Shown here piece after piece: positions 38,329 to 47,431 of a stretch of DNA of 64,000 bases (the first letter of the stretch is position 1; every line of letters begins with the position of its first letter). The stretch covers positions 97,004 to 161,003 of the forward strand of contig NZ_RCUA01000021.1 in assembly GCF_003731635.1 (NCBI RefSeq), read 5' to 3'. Source of the stretch: Marisediminitalea oceani. GTDB lineage: Bacteria > Pseudomonadota > Gammaproteobacteria > Enterobacterales > Alteromonadaceae. The position numbers and the translations under genes are program-made. Under the pieces are notes generated by a model. The model was not told the DNA's origin. It saw only the letters and a list, made by a program, of their open reading frames with translations, and did no database searches.

Positions 38329-38813
38329 TGGATAAAGCGCTACGTAAGCGGGTCTCAATGAAAAATCCGGTGCATTTTCTGGCACTGGGTTTTGGCAGTG
38401 GTTTAATCCCCCTGATGCCTGGTACTTTTGGCTCGCTGGCGGCATTGCCATTACTCATCCCGTTTATCTGGCTTTCACCCTACGCACTGCTGATTGCCGC
38501 GGTGATGGCCAGTGTTGTAGGAATTTATCTGTGCGGTAAAACCGCCGATGACATGCAGGTTCACGACCACGGTTCCATTGTCTGGGACGAGGTGGCCGGT
38601 ATCTTACTCACCTTCCTATGGATACCCCTATCGCCACTTACGGTGCTGTTGGGCTTTGTGTTGTTCCGCTTCTTCGATATTTTAAAGCCGTGGCCAATCA
38701 AACCCATCGATAAGTACCTGGCCGGTGGTCTCGGCATTATGCTGGATGACGTAGTGGCCGGTATTATGGCCTGTGTCAGCCTGCATGCGATTTTATTTCT
38801 CTTTGGGCTTTAG
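38328..38813 (+). CDS. pgpA: Phosphatidylglycerophosphatase A
   Basis: 161 residues. GFGSGLIPLMPGTFGSLAALPL and DDMQVHDHGSIVWDEVAGI give the acidic metal-binding pattern of PgpA, with several hydrophobic helices. It dephosphorylates phosphatidylglycerophosphate at the inner membrane. It overlaps thiL by one base. An internal Met at residue 11 is a possible alternative start. Confidence 0.93.
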   Translation: MDKALRKRVSMKNPVHFLALGFGSGLIPLMPGTFGSLAALPLLIPFIWLSPYALLIAAVMASVVGIYLCGKTADDMQVHDHGSIVWDEVAGILLTFLWIPLSPLTVLLGFVLFRFFDILKPWPIKPIDKYLAGGLGIMLDDVVAGIMACVSLHAILFLFGL

Positions 38814-38917
38814 CCAGCCCAACCGCTTAACAAGTTATTCCAACCCAAAATACTTATACCACTGACGAAAATAAACCTGTAAATTGAACGAATATTGTTC
38901 AAAGACAAGGATCCGTT

Positions 38918-39688
38918 ATGCTACTCAGACGCGTTCTTTTGCACGTAAGACAACAGAACTGGTTTGCGGTGTTACTCGATTTTGTAATTGTAGTGGTGGG
39001 TGTGTTTATAGGTGTTCAGGTAGCGAACTGGAACGAAACACAAAAGCAGCAATTGCTTTATCACGACGCCTATCAGCGGGTTAATCAGGAAGTTAGCAAC
39101 AATATAAAATCTATTCGCGCGGTACAGAACTATTACCGCAAGCGTTTACCTGCCGTTCAGCGAGTCATTGAAACCTTACGCACTTGTGGTGCTGATGGCG
39201 GCTCGATAGAAAATATCGAAGCCACGTTTCCGGTTGTAATGAATTATTCTCAGATACTGCTTTCTGTTCGTGACATTGAGTTATTGCTGAGCAATAACAG
39301 TTTTCTCGCTTTTCAGCATACAGAACTTAGAACCAGGTTGTCAGAGCTTGCCAACTATACCCGCTTTTATGAACTGGAACTTGCCAGTAAGACGGCCGAG
39401 ATGAAAGATACAAGTTTTTTAAATCAACTGGCGTCAGGCCCTCTACTGGGCTCTCCTGAAGATAATATTAAGTCGATTAAAGATGGTGCAGTTGGCAGTC
39501 AGGAGTTGATAAGAAAACATCGTTTCAAGGAGTCCTTGGACAAGGTGTGCAAAAATGAGGTGATCCTCAGAAAGTATTTTGGTTGGGAAGAAGCGGTCTA
39601 TTTTCAGGTTGTTGTGGGTCAGATGGCGGTCGAACATTTTGAGAGAGAACTGACTTACCTGAAAGGGGCTTATCCAACTGAAAAGTAG
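38918..39688 (+). CDS. Hypothetical membrane-anchored protein
   Basis: 256 residues. One N-terminal membrane helix (NWFAVLLDFVIVVVGVFIGVQVANWNE, about 14-36) is followed by a mostly helical soluble region. The segment FVIVVVGVFIGVQVANWNE is common to a widespread uncharacterised family of small one-pass proteins in marine Bacteroidetes and Proteobacteria; I know no function for it. It follows pgpA with its own 104-base upstream region and is convergent with the DUF3095 gene. Confidence 0.6.
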   Translation: MLLRRVLLHVRQQNWFAVLLDFVIVVVGVFIGVQVANWNETQKQQLLYHDAYQRVNQEVSNNIKSIRAVQNYYRKRLPAVQRVIETLRTCGADGGSIENIEATFPVVMNYSQILLSVRDIELLLSNNSFLAFQHTELRTRLSELANYTRFYELELASKTAEMKDTSFLNQLASGPLLGSPEDNIKSIKDGAVGSQELIRKHRFKESLDKVCKNEVILRKYFGWEEAVYFQVVVGQMAVEHFERELTYLKGAYPTEK

Positions 39689-39702
39689 TGCCCGGTTAGT
39701 GC

Positions 39703-40860
39703 TTATTTGCCTTGCATGCCGCGTTTCTTTTTTAAGTCCAGCGCGGCCAGACTGTAGCCTCCATCCGCGCCGTCAATAAAGTGAATATGCTCTGACTGGT
39801 AAGCGGTTATCATGCAGGTGATCAACGCAGCGCCTGACACGTGGACACCAAAAGAGATCCGACCGGCCTGTTCCTGGCTGCTGAGGTACTCCATAATCGC
39901 CTCACGCTGCGCTGATGTGCAGCTAATACACATTTTCAGACCGTCCTCGAATTTTATAAAATCACAGTTTGCTACGAAATCCTGCTTGTAAGCGCCCCAA
40001 TTGGTGGCATCGGTTTTCACTTTTCGTGACATCAGCCAGCCGCCAACGAGGTTCATTAACACCAGGTGCAGATAATACTTACACCGGCTGCTTAGCGGTT
40101 TGGTTTCTGTGCGAATATTTATTTCGGTGGCAAGCCGGGCGGGAGACCAGGCAAACGAAAGTTGCTCGGAGGCGATAGGGTGGTAGTGTTCCCGGCCTCC
40201 GGTAATCTGTTGTAAGTGTTGTAACACCTGTTCATATTGTTGCGGTGAACTGGCTTCAATAATGAGCGAGAGGGTTTCACCGTGGCGGCTTGTTACGTTG
40301 CTCCAACGACATTCAAAACCCGAGTAGTCAGCATTGGGTTGGGCACCTTCAATCAGAAAAGCCTGGTTGAGAACGGGGTCTTTAAGGATCTTTTCTGCAT
40401 AGCGGATCCCGCCGCCACTGAAGCAAGCTTGCTGGTAGTGCGGTGAAACCTTAAGTTTACTTACCCCGATAGTCTGGCCTGCCGCATACAGGGTAGTGGC
40501 GGGGATCAACGCTACACGTAGCTCCAGATGAAGGCTGATAGCCCTTTGCTGGCAGGAGGTAAGACATTGCCTGAGTAGCTCCTCATTACCCGGAGGCACA
40601 CAGATAGTTGCGCCATCACCGCCAAACACAAATGGCAATGCCGTATCGGTAAAACAGTTACGCACAGCAACAATCATCGCAACTGCGATGGCATTGATAT
40701 CCTTATATTTGCCCCGCAACAAGGCTTCAGTGGAGCCTTTTACATCGGAAATCACTACCAGCCAGTCAGCGGGCAGGGTCGCGTAGTGACCCTGTTTGGC
40801 TAAATGGTCAAGATCATCGTACGAAGGTAATTGCTGATAAAAAGTGGCTGACTGAGCTAT
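39703..40860 (-). CDS. DUF3095-family protein with a non-standard start codon
   Basis: The frame codes for 385 residues if read from 40860. The only ATG/GTG/TTG in frame is a GTG at 40755, but the 35 codons before it read as good protein (AQSATFYQQLPSYDDLDHLAKQGHYATLPADWLV) and continue into VISDVKGSTEA, which is the DUF3095 N terminus. The first codon by homology would be ATA (40860-40858), with AGGA ten bases upstream. DUF3095 has a cyclase-like fold (FVFGGDGATICVPP). It may use a rare start, begin at GTG 40755, or have lost its ATG. Confidence 0.7.
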   Translation of the reverse strand: MAQSATFYQQLPSYDDLDHLAKQGHYATLPADWLVVISDVKGSTEALLRGKYKDINAIAVAMIVAVRNCFTDTALPFVFGGDGATICVPPGNEELLRQCLTSCQQRAISLHLELRVALIPATTLYAAGQTIGVSKLKVSPHYQQACFSGGGIRYAEKILKDPVLNQAFLIEGAQPNADYSGFECRWSNVTSRHGETLSLIIEASSPQQYEQVLQHLQQITGGREHYHPIASEQLSFAWSPARLATEINIRTETKPLSSRCKYYLHLVLMNLVGGWLMSRKVKTDATNWGAYKQDFVANCDFIKFEDGLKMCISCTSAQREAIMEYLSSQEQAGRISFGVHVSGAALITCMITAYQSEHIHFIDGADGGYSLAALDLKKKRGMQGK

Positions 40861-40902
40861 GATAACTACATCCTGAACAATGCTATCTGGCGGTATGTTC
40901 AG

Positions 40903-40930
40903 AGTATAGAAAACGAATCAGGTTTGTCTA
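40903..40930 (-). promoter_or_regulatory. Promoter of the DUF3095 gene
   Basis: On the minus strand TAGACA (40930-40925), a 16-base spacer and TATACT (40908-40903). Transcription would start near 40896, about 36 bases before the ATA codon discussed for the gene. This places the mRNA 5' end well upstream of the GTG at 40755, so the 35 extra codons would be transcribed. Confidence 0.5.
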
Positions 40931-40968
40931 ATGAAGAGGGTATGGAGTTATGATAAAACCACTCGGAG

Positions 40969-40998
40969 TAACCGGCGCCGCTGGCACGGTGCCGGTTA
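40969..40998 (-). terminator. Hairpin after dxs
   Basis: 12-bp stem with one G-U pair (40969-40980 / 40987-40998, TAACCGGCGCCG and CGGTGCCGGTTA), six-base loop, 20 bases after the dxs stop. Modest T content (GGTTTTATC) follows further down on the minus strand. Confidence 0.55.
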
Positions 40999-41018
40999 GA
41001 TTAATTTGGCCAGGATAA

Positions 41019-42881
41019 TCAGGCCAGATAGTCGTTTACCCGGGCAATAATACCGGCGCTATCAAGGCCAAGTTCAGCGTACATTTCCTCCTGGGTGCCC
41101 TGCAGAATAAAGCTGTCAGGCAGACCAAGGATCAGCACATCGGTTTTTAACCGGTTTTGCATTACGTACTCGCTTACCGCGCTACCTGCACCGCCCATGA
41201 TGCAGCCGTCTTCCAGTGTCACAAAGCATTCGTGTTCGGCTTTCAGGGTGTTGAGCACGTCGGTATCCAAAGGTTTCACAAAACGCATGTCTACCAGCGT
41301 GGCATCCAATTCTTCGGCTGCCGCTTCGGCAAACGGCAGTAACGTACCAAAGTTTAACAGCGCGATCTTTTTACCGGTTCGCAGTGTTCGGCTTTTACCC
41401 AGTGGCAGGGCTGTCATGACTTCTTCCGGGGTGATGCCTTTGCCGGCTCCGCGGGGGTATCTCACCGCTGCCGGGGCATTGGCCATATGACCGGTATAAA
41501 GCATCTGCCGACACTCGTTTTCATCCGACGGGGTCATCACAATCATATTTGGAATACAGCGCAGGAAAGCAATATCGAAAGCTCCCTGGTGAGTTGGGCC
41601 GTCCGCGCCAACAATCCCCGCACGGTCGATGGCAAATAATACCGGCAGATTCTGTAAGGCGACGTCGTGGATCAGTTGGTCATAAGCTCGCTGTAAAAAC
41701 GTTGAGTAGATGGCCACTACCGCGTTCATTCCGTCTTTGGCCATGCCAGCACCCAGGGTGACTGCATGCTGTTCGGCAATAGCCACATCGAAATACTGTT
41801 CGGGGAATTGTTGGGAAAAGGCAACCATGCCTGAGCCTTCACGCATCGCCGGCGTTATGGCCATCAGCTTGGGATCCTGTTTAGCCATATCGCACAACCA
41901 GTTACCAAAGATAGCCGAAAACGTAGGCTTGGAAGCCTTGGCTTTTGGCAGGGTCTGGTCAGCCGGATTGAACTTCGGCACGGCATGGAATTTAATCGGG
42001 TCCTTTTCAGCTTCGGGGTAACCTTTACCTTTGCGGGTAACCACATGCAGCAGTTGCGGGCCCTTAAATTTACGCATATTTCGCAAGGTGTCGACCACGC
42101 CGTTGATGTCATGGCCATCAATGGGTCCAATGTAATTAAAGCCCAACTCTTCAAAAATGGTGCCCGGTACTACCATGCCTTTAATATGCTCTTCAGCGCG
42201 GCTGGCAAATTCTTTGATGGGGGGCACATTACTCAGTAGTTTCTTGCCCCCGTCGCGAATACTGTTAAACAGGTTGCCGGTTAACAGGCGGGCCAGGTGG
42301 CTGTTTAATGCGCCGACGTTCTCTGAAATCGACATTTCATTATCGTTCAGTACCACCACTAAATCTTTGCTGATATCGCCGGCGTGGTTCATAGCCTCAA
42401 AGGCCATCCCGGCAGTCATTGCGCCGTCACCGATAACGGCGACCACCTTGCGGCCCTGTTGTTCTTTGTCGGCGGCGATGGCCATGCCCAGTGCGGCACT
42501 GATTGAAGTAGACGAATGACCCACCGCGAAGGTGTCGAACTCGCTTTCCGGTGGCCATGGGAAAGGGTGTAATCCGTCTTTTTTACGGATGGTCGACATT
42601 TGTTCGGCCCGGCCGGTAAGAATTTTATGCGGGTAGGCCTGATGACCCACATCCCAGATCAACCTGTCGAAGGGCGTGTCATAGATGTAATGCAGCGCCA
42701 CGGTAAGTTCAACGGTGCCAAGACCGGAGGCAAAATGACCACTGCTCTGACTAACACAGGTAAGCAGGTACTGGCGAAGTTCGTCGGCCAGGGTCCGCAG
42801 TTTGTCCTGGGGAAGCTTGCGTAAAGCTTCGGGAGAACGGGCCAGAGCAAGAGTAGGATAGTGCGCTAAATCTAGAGTCAT
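41019..42881 (-). CDS. dxs: 1-deoxy-D-xylulose-5-phosphate synthase
   Basis: 620 residues. The thiamine diphosphate motif [31 protein letters not shown], the transketolase pyrimidine domain ([27 protein letters not shown]) and ISENVGALN are clear. It condenses pyruvate and glyceraldehyde 3-phosphate in the first MEP-pathway step. Third gene of xseB-ispA-dxs, 41 bases after ispA. IspH at the window start ends the same pathway. Confidence 0.97.
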   Translation of the reverse strand: MTLDLAHYPTLALARSPEALRKLPQDKLRTLADELRQYLLTCVSQSSGHFASGLGTVELTVALHYIYDTPFDRLIWDVGHQAYPHKILTGRAEQMSTIRKKDGLHPFPWPPESEFDTFAVGHSSTSISAALGMAIAADKEQQGRKVVAVIGDGAMTAGMAFEAMNHAGDISKDLVVVLNDNEMSISENVGALNSHLARLLTGNLFNSIRDGGKKLLSNVPPIKEFASRAEEHIKGMVVPGTIFEELGFNYIGPIDGHDINGVVDTLRNMRKFKGPQLLHVVTRKGKGYPEAEKDPIKFHAVPKFNPADQTLPKAKASKPTFSAIFGNWLCDMAKQDPKLMAITPAMREGSGMVAFSQQFPEQYFDVAIAEQHAVTLGAGMAKDGMNAVVAIYSTFLQRAYDQLIHDVALQNLPVLFAIDRAGIVGADGPTHQGAFDIAFLRCIPNMIVMTPSDENECRQMLYTGHMANAPAAVRYPRGAGKGITPEEVMTALPLGKSRTLRTGKKIALLNFGTLLPFAEAAAEELDATLVDMRFVKPLDTDVLNTLKAEHECFVTLEDGCIMGGAGSAVSEYVMQNRLKTDVLILGLPDSFILQGTQEEMYAELGLDSAGIIARVNDYLA

Positions 42882-42922
42882 TATTTATTATTCTGATACG
42901 TTATGCGGGTATGTCGCGGCCG

Positions 42923-43813
42923 TTAATGGCTGCGACTCACCATTAAATCGGTAAATGCAACTAAGTAATCGGTATTGTAGGGCAAACCGTCCAAGGCTTG
43001 AAGCGCCTCTTGATGTAATTTTGCCAACTCCTGACGCGCACCGTCTAATCCCAGCAGAGAAGGAAAGGTATTTTTGCCCCGGGCTTCATCTGAGCCTTTC
43101 GGCTTACCGAGCGTTTCGGTACTGGCCGTGACGTCCAGAATGTCATCCTGAACCTGAAATGCCAGGCCGATACGGTTAGCGAAACGGCACAGCAATTGTT
43201 GATGGTTACTATCGAGCTGTTCGGTTACCAGGCATACCATTTCCACACAGGCCGTAAGTAGTGCGCCCGTTTTTAGCTGATGCAAATGTTGTAGTTCGGC
43301 CAGTGTGATTTGTTTACCTGTGGCGGCTAAATCAATCGCCTGGCCGCCACACATACCAGAATAACCGGCAGCGCGAGCCAGCACTGCAACCAGTTGCGCG
43401 CGGCGATGGTTGGCAAAGGCGCTCATAGGATGTTCGGCAACAATACTGAATGCCTGGGTTTGCAGAGCATCACCGGCGAGAATAGCGGTCGCTTCGTCAA
43501 ACGCAATATGGCAGGTTGGATTGCCCCGGCGCAGGTCGTCATCATCCATTGCTGGTAAATCGTCGTGAACCAGGGAGTAGGCATGAATACACTCAATAGC
43601 CATACTGATAGCCCGCTGGTCGTTATCCGGAATGTCTAGCATATTACCTACCAGGTGAACCAGTAACGGACGCATCCGTTTGCCACCGTTGGTTAAGGCG
43701 TACAGCATGGATTCTTTCAGGCGCGGTGCGGCATCGGGCAGATCGTTGATGAGGTCTTGCAGGCTGGCATCAAGGCGTTGCTTGATTTGCTGATGCAATG
43801 AAGCAAGTTGCAT
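42923..43813 (-). CDS. ispA: Farnesyl diphosphate synthase (polyprenyl synthetase)
   Basis: 296 residues. The first aspartate-rich motif is LVHDDLPAMDDDDLRRG and the second is FQVQDDILDVTAS; GGKRMRPLLVHL is the isopentenyl diphosphate-binding segment. It builds farnesyl diphosphate from the C5 units made by the MEP pathway. The xseB stop lies one base upstream of the ispA ATG. Confidence 0.96.
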   Translation of the reverse strand: MQLASLHQQIKQRLDASLQDLINDLPDAAPRLKESMLYALTNGGKRMRPLLVHLVGNMLDIPDNDQRAISMAIECIHAYSLVHDDLPAMDDDDLRRGNPTCHIAFDEATAILAGDALQTQAFSIVAEHPMSAFANHRRAQLVAVLARAAGYSGMCGGQAIDLAATGKQITLAELQHLHQLKTGALLTACVEMVCLVTEQLDSNHQQLLCRFANRIGLAFQVQDDILDVTASTETLGKPKGSDEARGKNTFPSLLGLDGARQELAKLHQEALQALDGLPYNTDYLVAFTDLMVSRSH

Positions 43814-43814
43814 G

Positions 43815-44063
43815 TTAGTCCTCGTTGTCTGCCGCGAAGTCCTGTAATGCGGCTTCGCCGTTTTGTTCGGTGAGTATTCTGACTTTTTGCTCAGCTTCTA
43901 CCAGGGCCTTCTGGCTCAGGCGGGATAACTCGATACCGCGTTCAAATTTTTTCAGTGCTTCATGGAGTGGCAAATCGCCCTGTTCCATTTCATTGACGAT
44001 AGTTTCCAGTTCGCTGATGGTTTGTTCAAATGACGGACTGGCTGCAGTGGCTTTATCGCTCAC
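43815..44063 (-). CDS. xseB: Exodeoxyribonuclease VII small subunit
   Basis: 82 residues from GTG 44063, preceded by GAGGG; this matches the ~80-residue E. coli XseB. ATGs at 44084 and 44129 would add 7 and 22 residues. SFEQTISELETIVNEMEQGDLPLHEALKKFERGIELS is the XseB signature. It binds XseA to form the single-strand nuclease. First gene of the operon with ispA and dxs. Confidence 0.92.
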   Translation of the reverse strand: MSDKATAASPSFEQTISELETIVNEMEQGDLPLHEALKKFERGIELSRLSQKALVEAEQKVRILTEQNGEAALQDFAADNED

Positions 44064-44441
44064 GGATCCCTCTTCTGGTCTCATTTTGCGTAGTGATGGC
44101 ACATTAACCGAGGCCCGCGCGAGGGTCAAATAGTTTAGCCGCTGTCTGCGAGGTTTTGCGCTGTCTGGCAGAGGCGGGCAGTGGATTTGTGATATCCGGT
44201 TATAAAATCTATAACGATATCAGTGTAGAAAAAAAAATAACTGCCGATAGAATGACTACAGTGTATTGAGTGCTAGGATGTCAGGTGACGGTAAGTATTC
44301 TTAGTCGGCTCAATGCTATAACAACTTCGCTGGTGTGAATGACTTTGTCAGACTCAGCACTGTATTGTGAAAAATTCGCAGCTATATTTAACACCAAGTG
44401 TTCAGTTTCGCCCTGAATAAGTGATGAAGTGAGGGAAACAA
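44064..44441 (+). promoter_or_regulatory. Intergenic region upstream of pomA with a FliA-like -10 box
   Basis: 378 bases between divergent xseB and pomA without a convincing gene. At 44243-44250 GCCGATAG matches seven of eight bases of the flagellar sigma-28 -10 (GCCGATAA). The A-rich stretch before it does not give a convincing TAAA-type -35 at the usual distance. It is 191 bases before pomA. Vibrio flagellar motor genes are reported to depend on FliA, which makes the box plausible. Nothing else was recognised here. Confidence 0.35.
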
Positions 44442-45203
44442 GTGGATTTAGCAACCCTGGTTGGAATGTTAGGCGGCATTGGCTTTATTGTAATGGCCAT
44501 GATCCTCGGTGGGGATCTCAGCATGTTTGTCGACGTTCCCTCGGTACTGATCGTATTTTGCGGTAGTCTTTTCGTTGTTATGTCGCAGTTCACGCTTGGC
44601 CAGTTTTTTGGTGCAGGTAAAATTGCCGGCAAGGCGTTTATGTTTAAAATCGACACGCCTGAAGATCTCATCGAGAAAGTAGTAGAGATGGCAGATGCCG
44701 CCCGGAAAGGGGGCTTTCTGGCGCTGGAAGAAGCTGAAATTGCTAACCCTTTTATGCAAAAAGGGGTGGATATGCTGGTGGATGGTCATGATATCGACGT
44801 GGTGCGCGAAACCCTGGCAAAAGACATTTCCATGACCACCGAACGCCACGAGTTTGGTGTTTCTATCTTTAAAGGCCTTGGTGATGTCGCGCCGGCCATG
44901 GGTATGATTGGTACGCTCATTGGTCTGGTAGCCATGCTGTCAAACATGGATGACCCCAAAGCTATCGGCCCTGCTATGGCGGTTGCCTTGTTAACCACAT
45001 TGTACGGAGCCTTTCTGGCTAACGTTATCTGTCTGCCAATCGCCGCTAAGCTAAGCAACCGTCTGAATGAAGAGAAACTCAACCAGTCATTGATTCTAGA
45101 CGGGATTGTCGGCATCGCCGATGGTCAGAACCCGCGGGTCATTGAAGGGATCCTGAAAAACTATCTAGCCGCCAGTAAACGTGGTGCGGCGGAAGAAGAG
45201 TAA
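44442..45203 (+). CDS. pomA: Flagellar motor stator protein PomA
   Basis: 253 residues from GTG 44442, with GAGGGA upstream. MDLATLVGMLGGIGFIVMAMILGG begins the first of four membrane helices; GLGDVAPAMGMIGTLIGLVAML and the C-terminal cytoplasmic end match PomA, the sodium-channel stator subunit. The large cytoplasmic loop is at about 60-140. Next to pomB with five bases between them; beside xseB as in vibrios. Confidence 0.94.
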   Translation: MDLATLVGMLGGIGFIVMAMILGGDLSMFVDVPSVLIVFCGSLFVVMSQFTLGQFFGAGKIAGKAFMFKIDTPEDLIEKVVEMADAARKGGFLALEEAEIANPFMQKGVDMLVDGHDIDVVRETLAKDISMTTERHEFGVSIFKGLGDVAPAMGMIGTLIGLVAMLSNMDDPKAIGPAMAVALLTTLYGAFLANVICLPIAAKLSNRLNEEKLNQSLILDGIVGIADGQNPRVIEGILKNYLAASKRGAAEEE

Positions 45204-45208
45204 AGATT

Positions 45209-46147
45209 ATGGCGCAGGAAGAAGAGTGCCCCAAATGCCCCCCCGAAGGTCTCCCCGCGTGGATGGGGACCTTTGCGGACCTGATGTCGCTGCTGATGTG
45301 CTTCTTTGTACTGCTGCTGGCATTCTCCGAAATGGACGTGCTTAAATTTAAGCAGATAGCCGGCTCCATGAAGTTTGCTTTTGGTGTGCAAAACAAAATT
45401 GAAGTGAAAGACATTCCAAAAGGCACCAGTGTCATTGCCATGGAGTTTCGCCCGGGCCGCCCGGACCCGACACCGATTGACACCATTCAGCAGCAAACCA
45501 TTGATATGACCCAGCAGATGCTGGAGTTTCAGGCCGGCGACGAAGACTCAGCCGGGGGCCGACAGAAGCAGCGTGGTACTCAGCGCGGCGGGCAATCTCA
45601 ACAAACCTCAACCGATCAGTCGGCCTCTACCCAGCAGGCAGCTAATCAGGAACAGGTGGCTGAGATGATGAAAAAAGTTGCCCAGCAACTACAAAAACAA
45701 ATTCTTGATGGCTCGATTGAAATGGAATCCCTGGGCCAGCAGATCACCATACGCATCCGTGAGAATGGTTCGTTCTCTGCCGGTTCGGCATTTTTACAAC
45801 CACAATTTCGCCCGGTTATCCGCCAGATTGGTGAGATCCTGGCGGATATGCCGGGTCAGATAGAAGTGTCTGGGCATAGCGATAAGCAACAGATTTCCAA
45901 TGAACTGTACAGCTCTAACTGGGACTTATCTGCGCAACGTGCGGTTGCCGTTGCCGAGGCGCTGCGCTCTGCACCGGGCTTTGATGAAGCGCGAATGTCG
46001 GTGGTGGGCAAAGCGTCTAACGAGCCTCTGATTGAAGATCCGCAAACGCCGGAAGAATTGGCCAGCAACCGCCGGGTAGAGATTAACATTAATCAGGGTG
46101 AGCCGATTCGCTCGAAACCTATCTCAGTGCTGGAGCAAGGCCAGTAA
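45209..46147 (+). CDS. pomB: Flagellar motor stator protein PomB
   Basis: 312 residues with a single membrane helix. The channel aspartate is Asp24 in WMGTFADLMSLLMCFFVLLLAF, the same position as in Vibrio alginolyticus PomB. A plug-type region follows, then a glutamine/serine-rich linker (about 110-145) and an OmpA-like peptidoglycan-binding domain (VSGHSDKQ, LSAQRAVAVAEAL). The paired PomA/PomB and marine context suggest sodium rather than proton drive, which is inference. Confidence 0.93.
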   Translation: MAQEEECPKCPPEGLPAWMGTFADLMSLLMCFFVLLLAFSEMDVLKFKQIAGSMKFAFGVQNKIEVKDIPKGTSVIAMEFRPGRPDPTPIDTIQQQTIDMTQQMLEFQAGDEDSAGGRQKQRGTQRGGQSQQTSTDQSASTQQAANQEQVAEMMKKVAQQLQKQILDGSIEMESLGQQITIRIRENGSFSAGSAFLQPQFRPVIRQIGEILADMPGQIEVSGHSDKQQISNELYSSNWDLSAQRAVAVAEALRSAPGFDEARMSVVGKASNEPLIEDPQTPEELASNRRVEININQGEPIRSKPISVLEQGQ

Positions 46148-46163
46148 TCAGGACGTCAATATA

Positions 46164-46188
46164 AGCTTACCCGCTTAGCGGGTAAGCT
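46164..46188. terminator. Hairpin at the convergent pomB/cfa junction
   Basis: A perfect 11-bp stem (46164-46174 AGCTTACCCGC, 46178-46188 GCGGGTAAGCT) with a three-base loop. The loop TTA is exactly the cfa stop codon on the minus strand. No T run follows on either strand, so classical termination is uncertain. Confidence 0.5.
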
Positions 46189-47428
46189 CATCTACATAAC
46201 GCGGCTTGCCCAGCACTAATTGTACAGTGCTGATGGAACGCTCCAGGAAGCCACCCTCGCAATATTTAAGGTAGTATTCCCACATTCTGGCAAAGCGCTC
46301 GTCATAGCCGTGCACAGCCAGCTTTTCTTTTGCTGCCACAAAAGCATTAAACCAATCTCTGAGCGTACGCGCATAGTCAAGGCCAATGTCCTGCATGTCC
46401 CGAATAGATAGATCGCTGGCTTGCTTAATGTGCTGATTTAATACCAGCTGAGAGGGCAGGAAACCACCGGGGAAGATATGCTTCTGAATAAAGTCCACGC
46501 CTTTGTGGTAACTGTCGTAGCGACGATCATCGATGGTAATCGACTGCAATAGCATCAGGCCGTCAGGGGTTAGCAGGCTGGCGCACTTGTTGAAAAACTG
46601 GTTGAGATAAGGCTTGCCTACCGCTTCAATCATTTCGATAGAAACCAGTTTGGTGTAAGTGCCTTCCAGCAACCGGTAGTCTTTTTTGAGCAGAGTAATC
46701 CGGTCTTCGAGGCCTTCTCGTTTTACCCACTCATTGGCGTAGGCAAATTGCTCCTCGGAAATGGTTGTCGTGGTTACCTTACAGCCGAAATGCTTAGCAG
46801 CATGGACCGCAAGGCCTCCCCAGCCAGTACCAATTTCAATCAGGTGGTCATCGGCGGTGAGACGCAATTTTTTGCAGATGGTGTGTAATTTGTGAAACTG
46901 GGCGTCAGCAAGAGACGCATTAACGTCCGGATAAATCGCAGACGAATACATCATGCTTTCATCAAGAAAGTGTGTGTAAAGGGTATTGCCTAAATCGTAG
47001 TGGGCCGCGATGTTTTTCTTGGCCTGATCATGAGTATTACGGCGCATGAGGTGCTGCAGTTTATCAAATGGGAAACTGAGCCACTTAAATCGGGACTCCC
47101 AGCGATCGAGAGTGGGCAGATTACGGGCAAAAATACGGATAACATTGGTCAGCTCCGGGCTGGTCCATAATCCTTCGGTGTACGTTTCACCAGAGGCCAC
47201 ACTACCGCCAAGCAACAGCTTTTTGTAAACGGTTGGACAATGCATATCGACTTCGGCGTGCAGATCACTTGCCGGATTACCACACTGAGCAACCAGTTTG
47301 CCATTTTCCTTAATCACCAGATGCCCCTCAGGCAGAGATTGCATCAGACTAATAAAAATTTGGCGACTGTATCGCTCAACATAAGAAAACGTAAGGGGCG
47401 CAGCGAGCGCAGTTTCACTATTTGCCAT
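46175..47428 (-). CDS. cfa: Cyclopropane-fatty-acyl-phospholipid synthase
   Basis: 417 residues. The SAM-binding motif LIEIGTGWGGLAVHAA and the downstream LVSIEMIEAVG and LQSITIDDRRYDSYHKGVDFIQKHIFPGGFLPS segments define the Cfa/CmaS family. It adds a methylene group to unsaturated lipid chains, or related methylations such as those leading to furan fatty acids. Last gene of the minus-strand operon under an ECF-type promoter; three bases separate it from the DUF1365 gene. Confidence 0.9.
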   Translation of the reverse strand: MANSETALAAPLTFSYVERYSRQIFISLMQSLPEGHLVIKENGKLVAQCGNPASDLHAEVDMHCPTVYKKLLLGGSVASGETYTEGLWTSPELTNVIRIFARNLPTLDRWESRFKWLSFPFDKLQHLMRRNTHDQAKKNIAAHYDLGNTLYTHFLDESMMYSSAIYPDVNASLADAQFHKLHTICKKLRLTADDHLIEIGTGWGGLAVHAAKHFGCKVTTTTISEEQFAYANEWVKREGLEDRITLLKKDYRLLEGTYTKLVSIEMIEAVGKPYLNQFFNKCASLLTPDGLMLLQSITIDDRRYDSYHKGVDFIQKHIFPGGFLPSQLVLNQHIKQASDLSIRDMQDIGLDYARTLRDWFNAFVAAKEKLAVHGYDERFARMWEYYLKYCEGGFLERSISTVQLVLGKPRYVDELTR

Positions 47429-47431
47429 GAG

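Noticed and set aside
44064..44441. Small gene or RNA between xseB and pomA
   Set aside because: No open frame with a ribosome-binding site and no conserved RNA fold was recognised; only the FliA-like box is reported, with low confidence.
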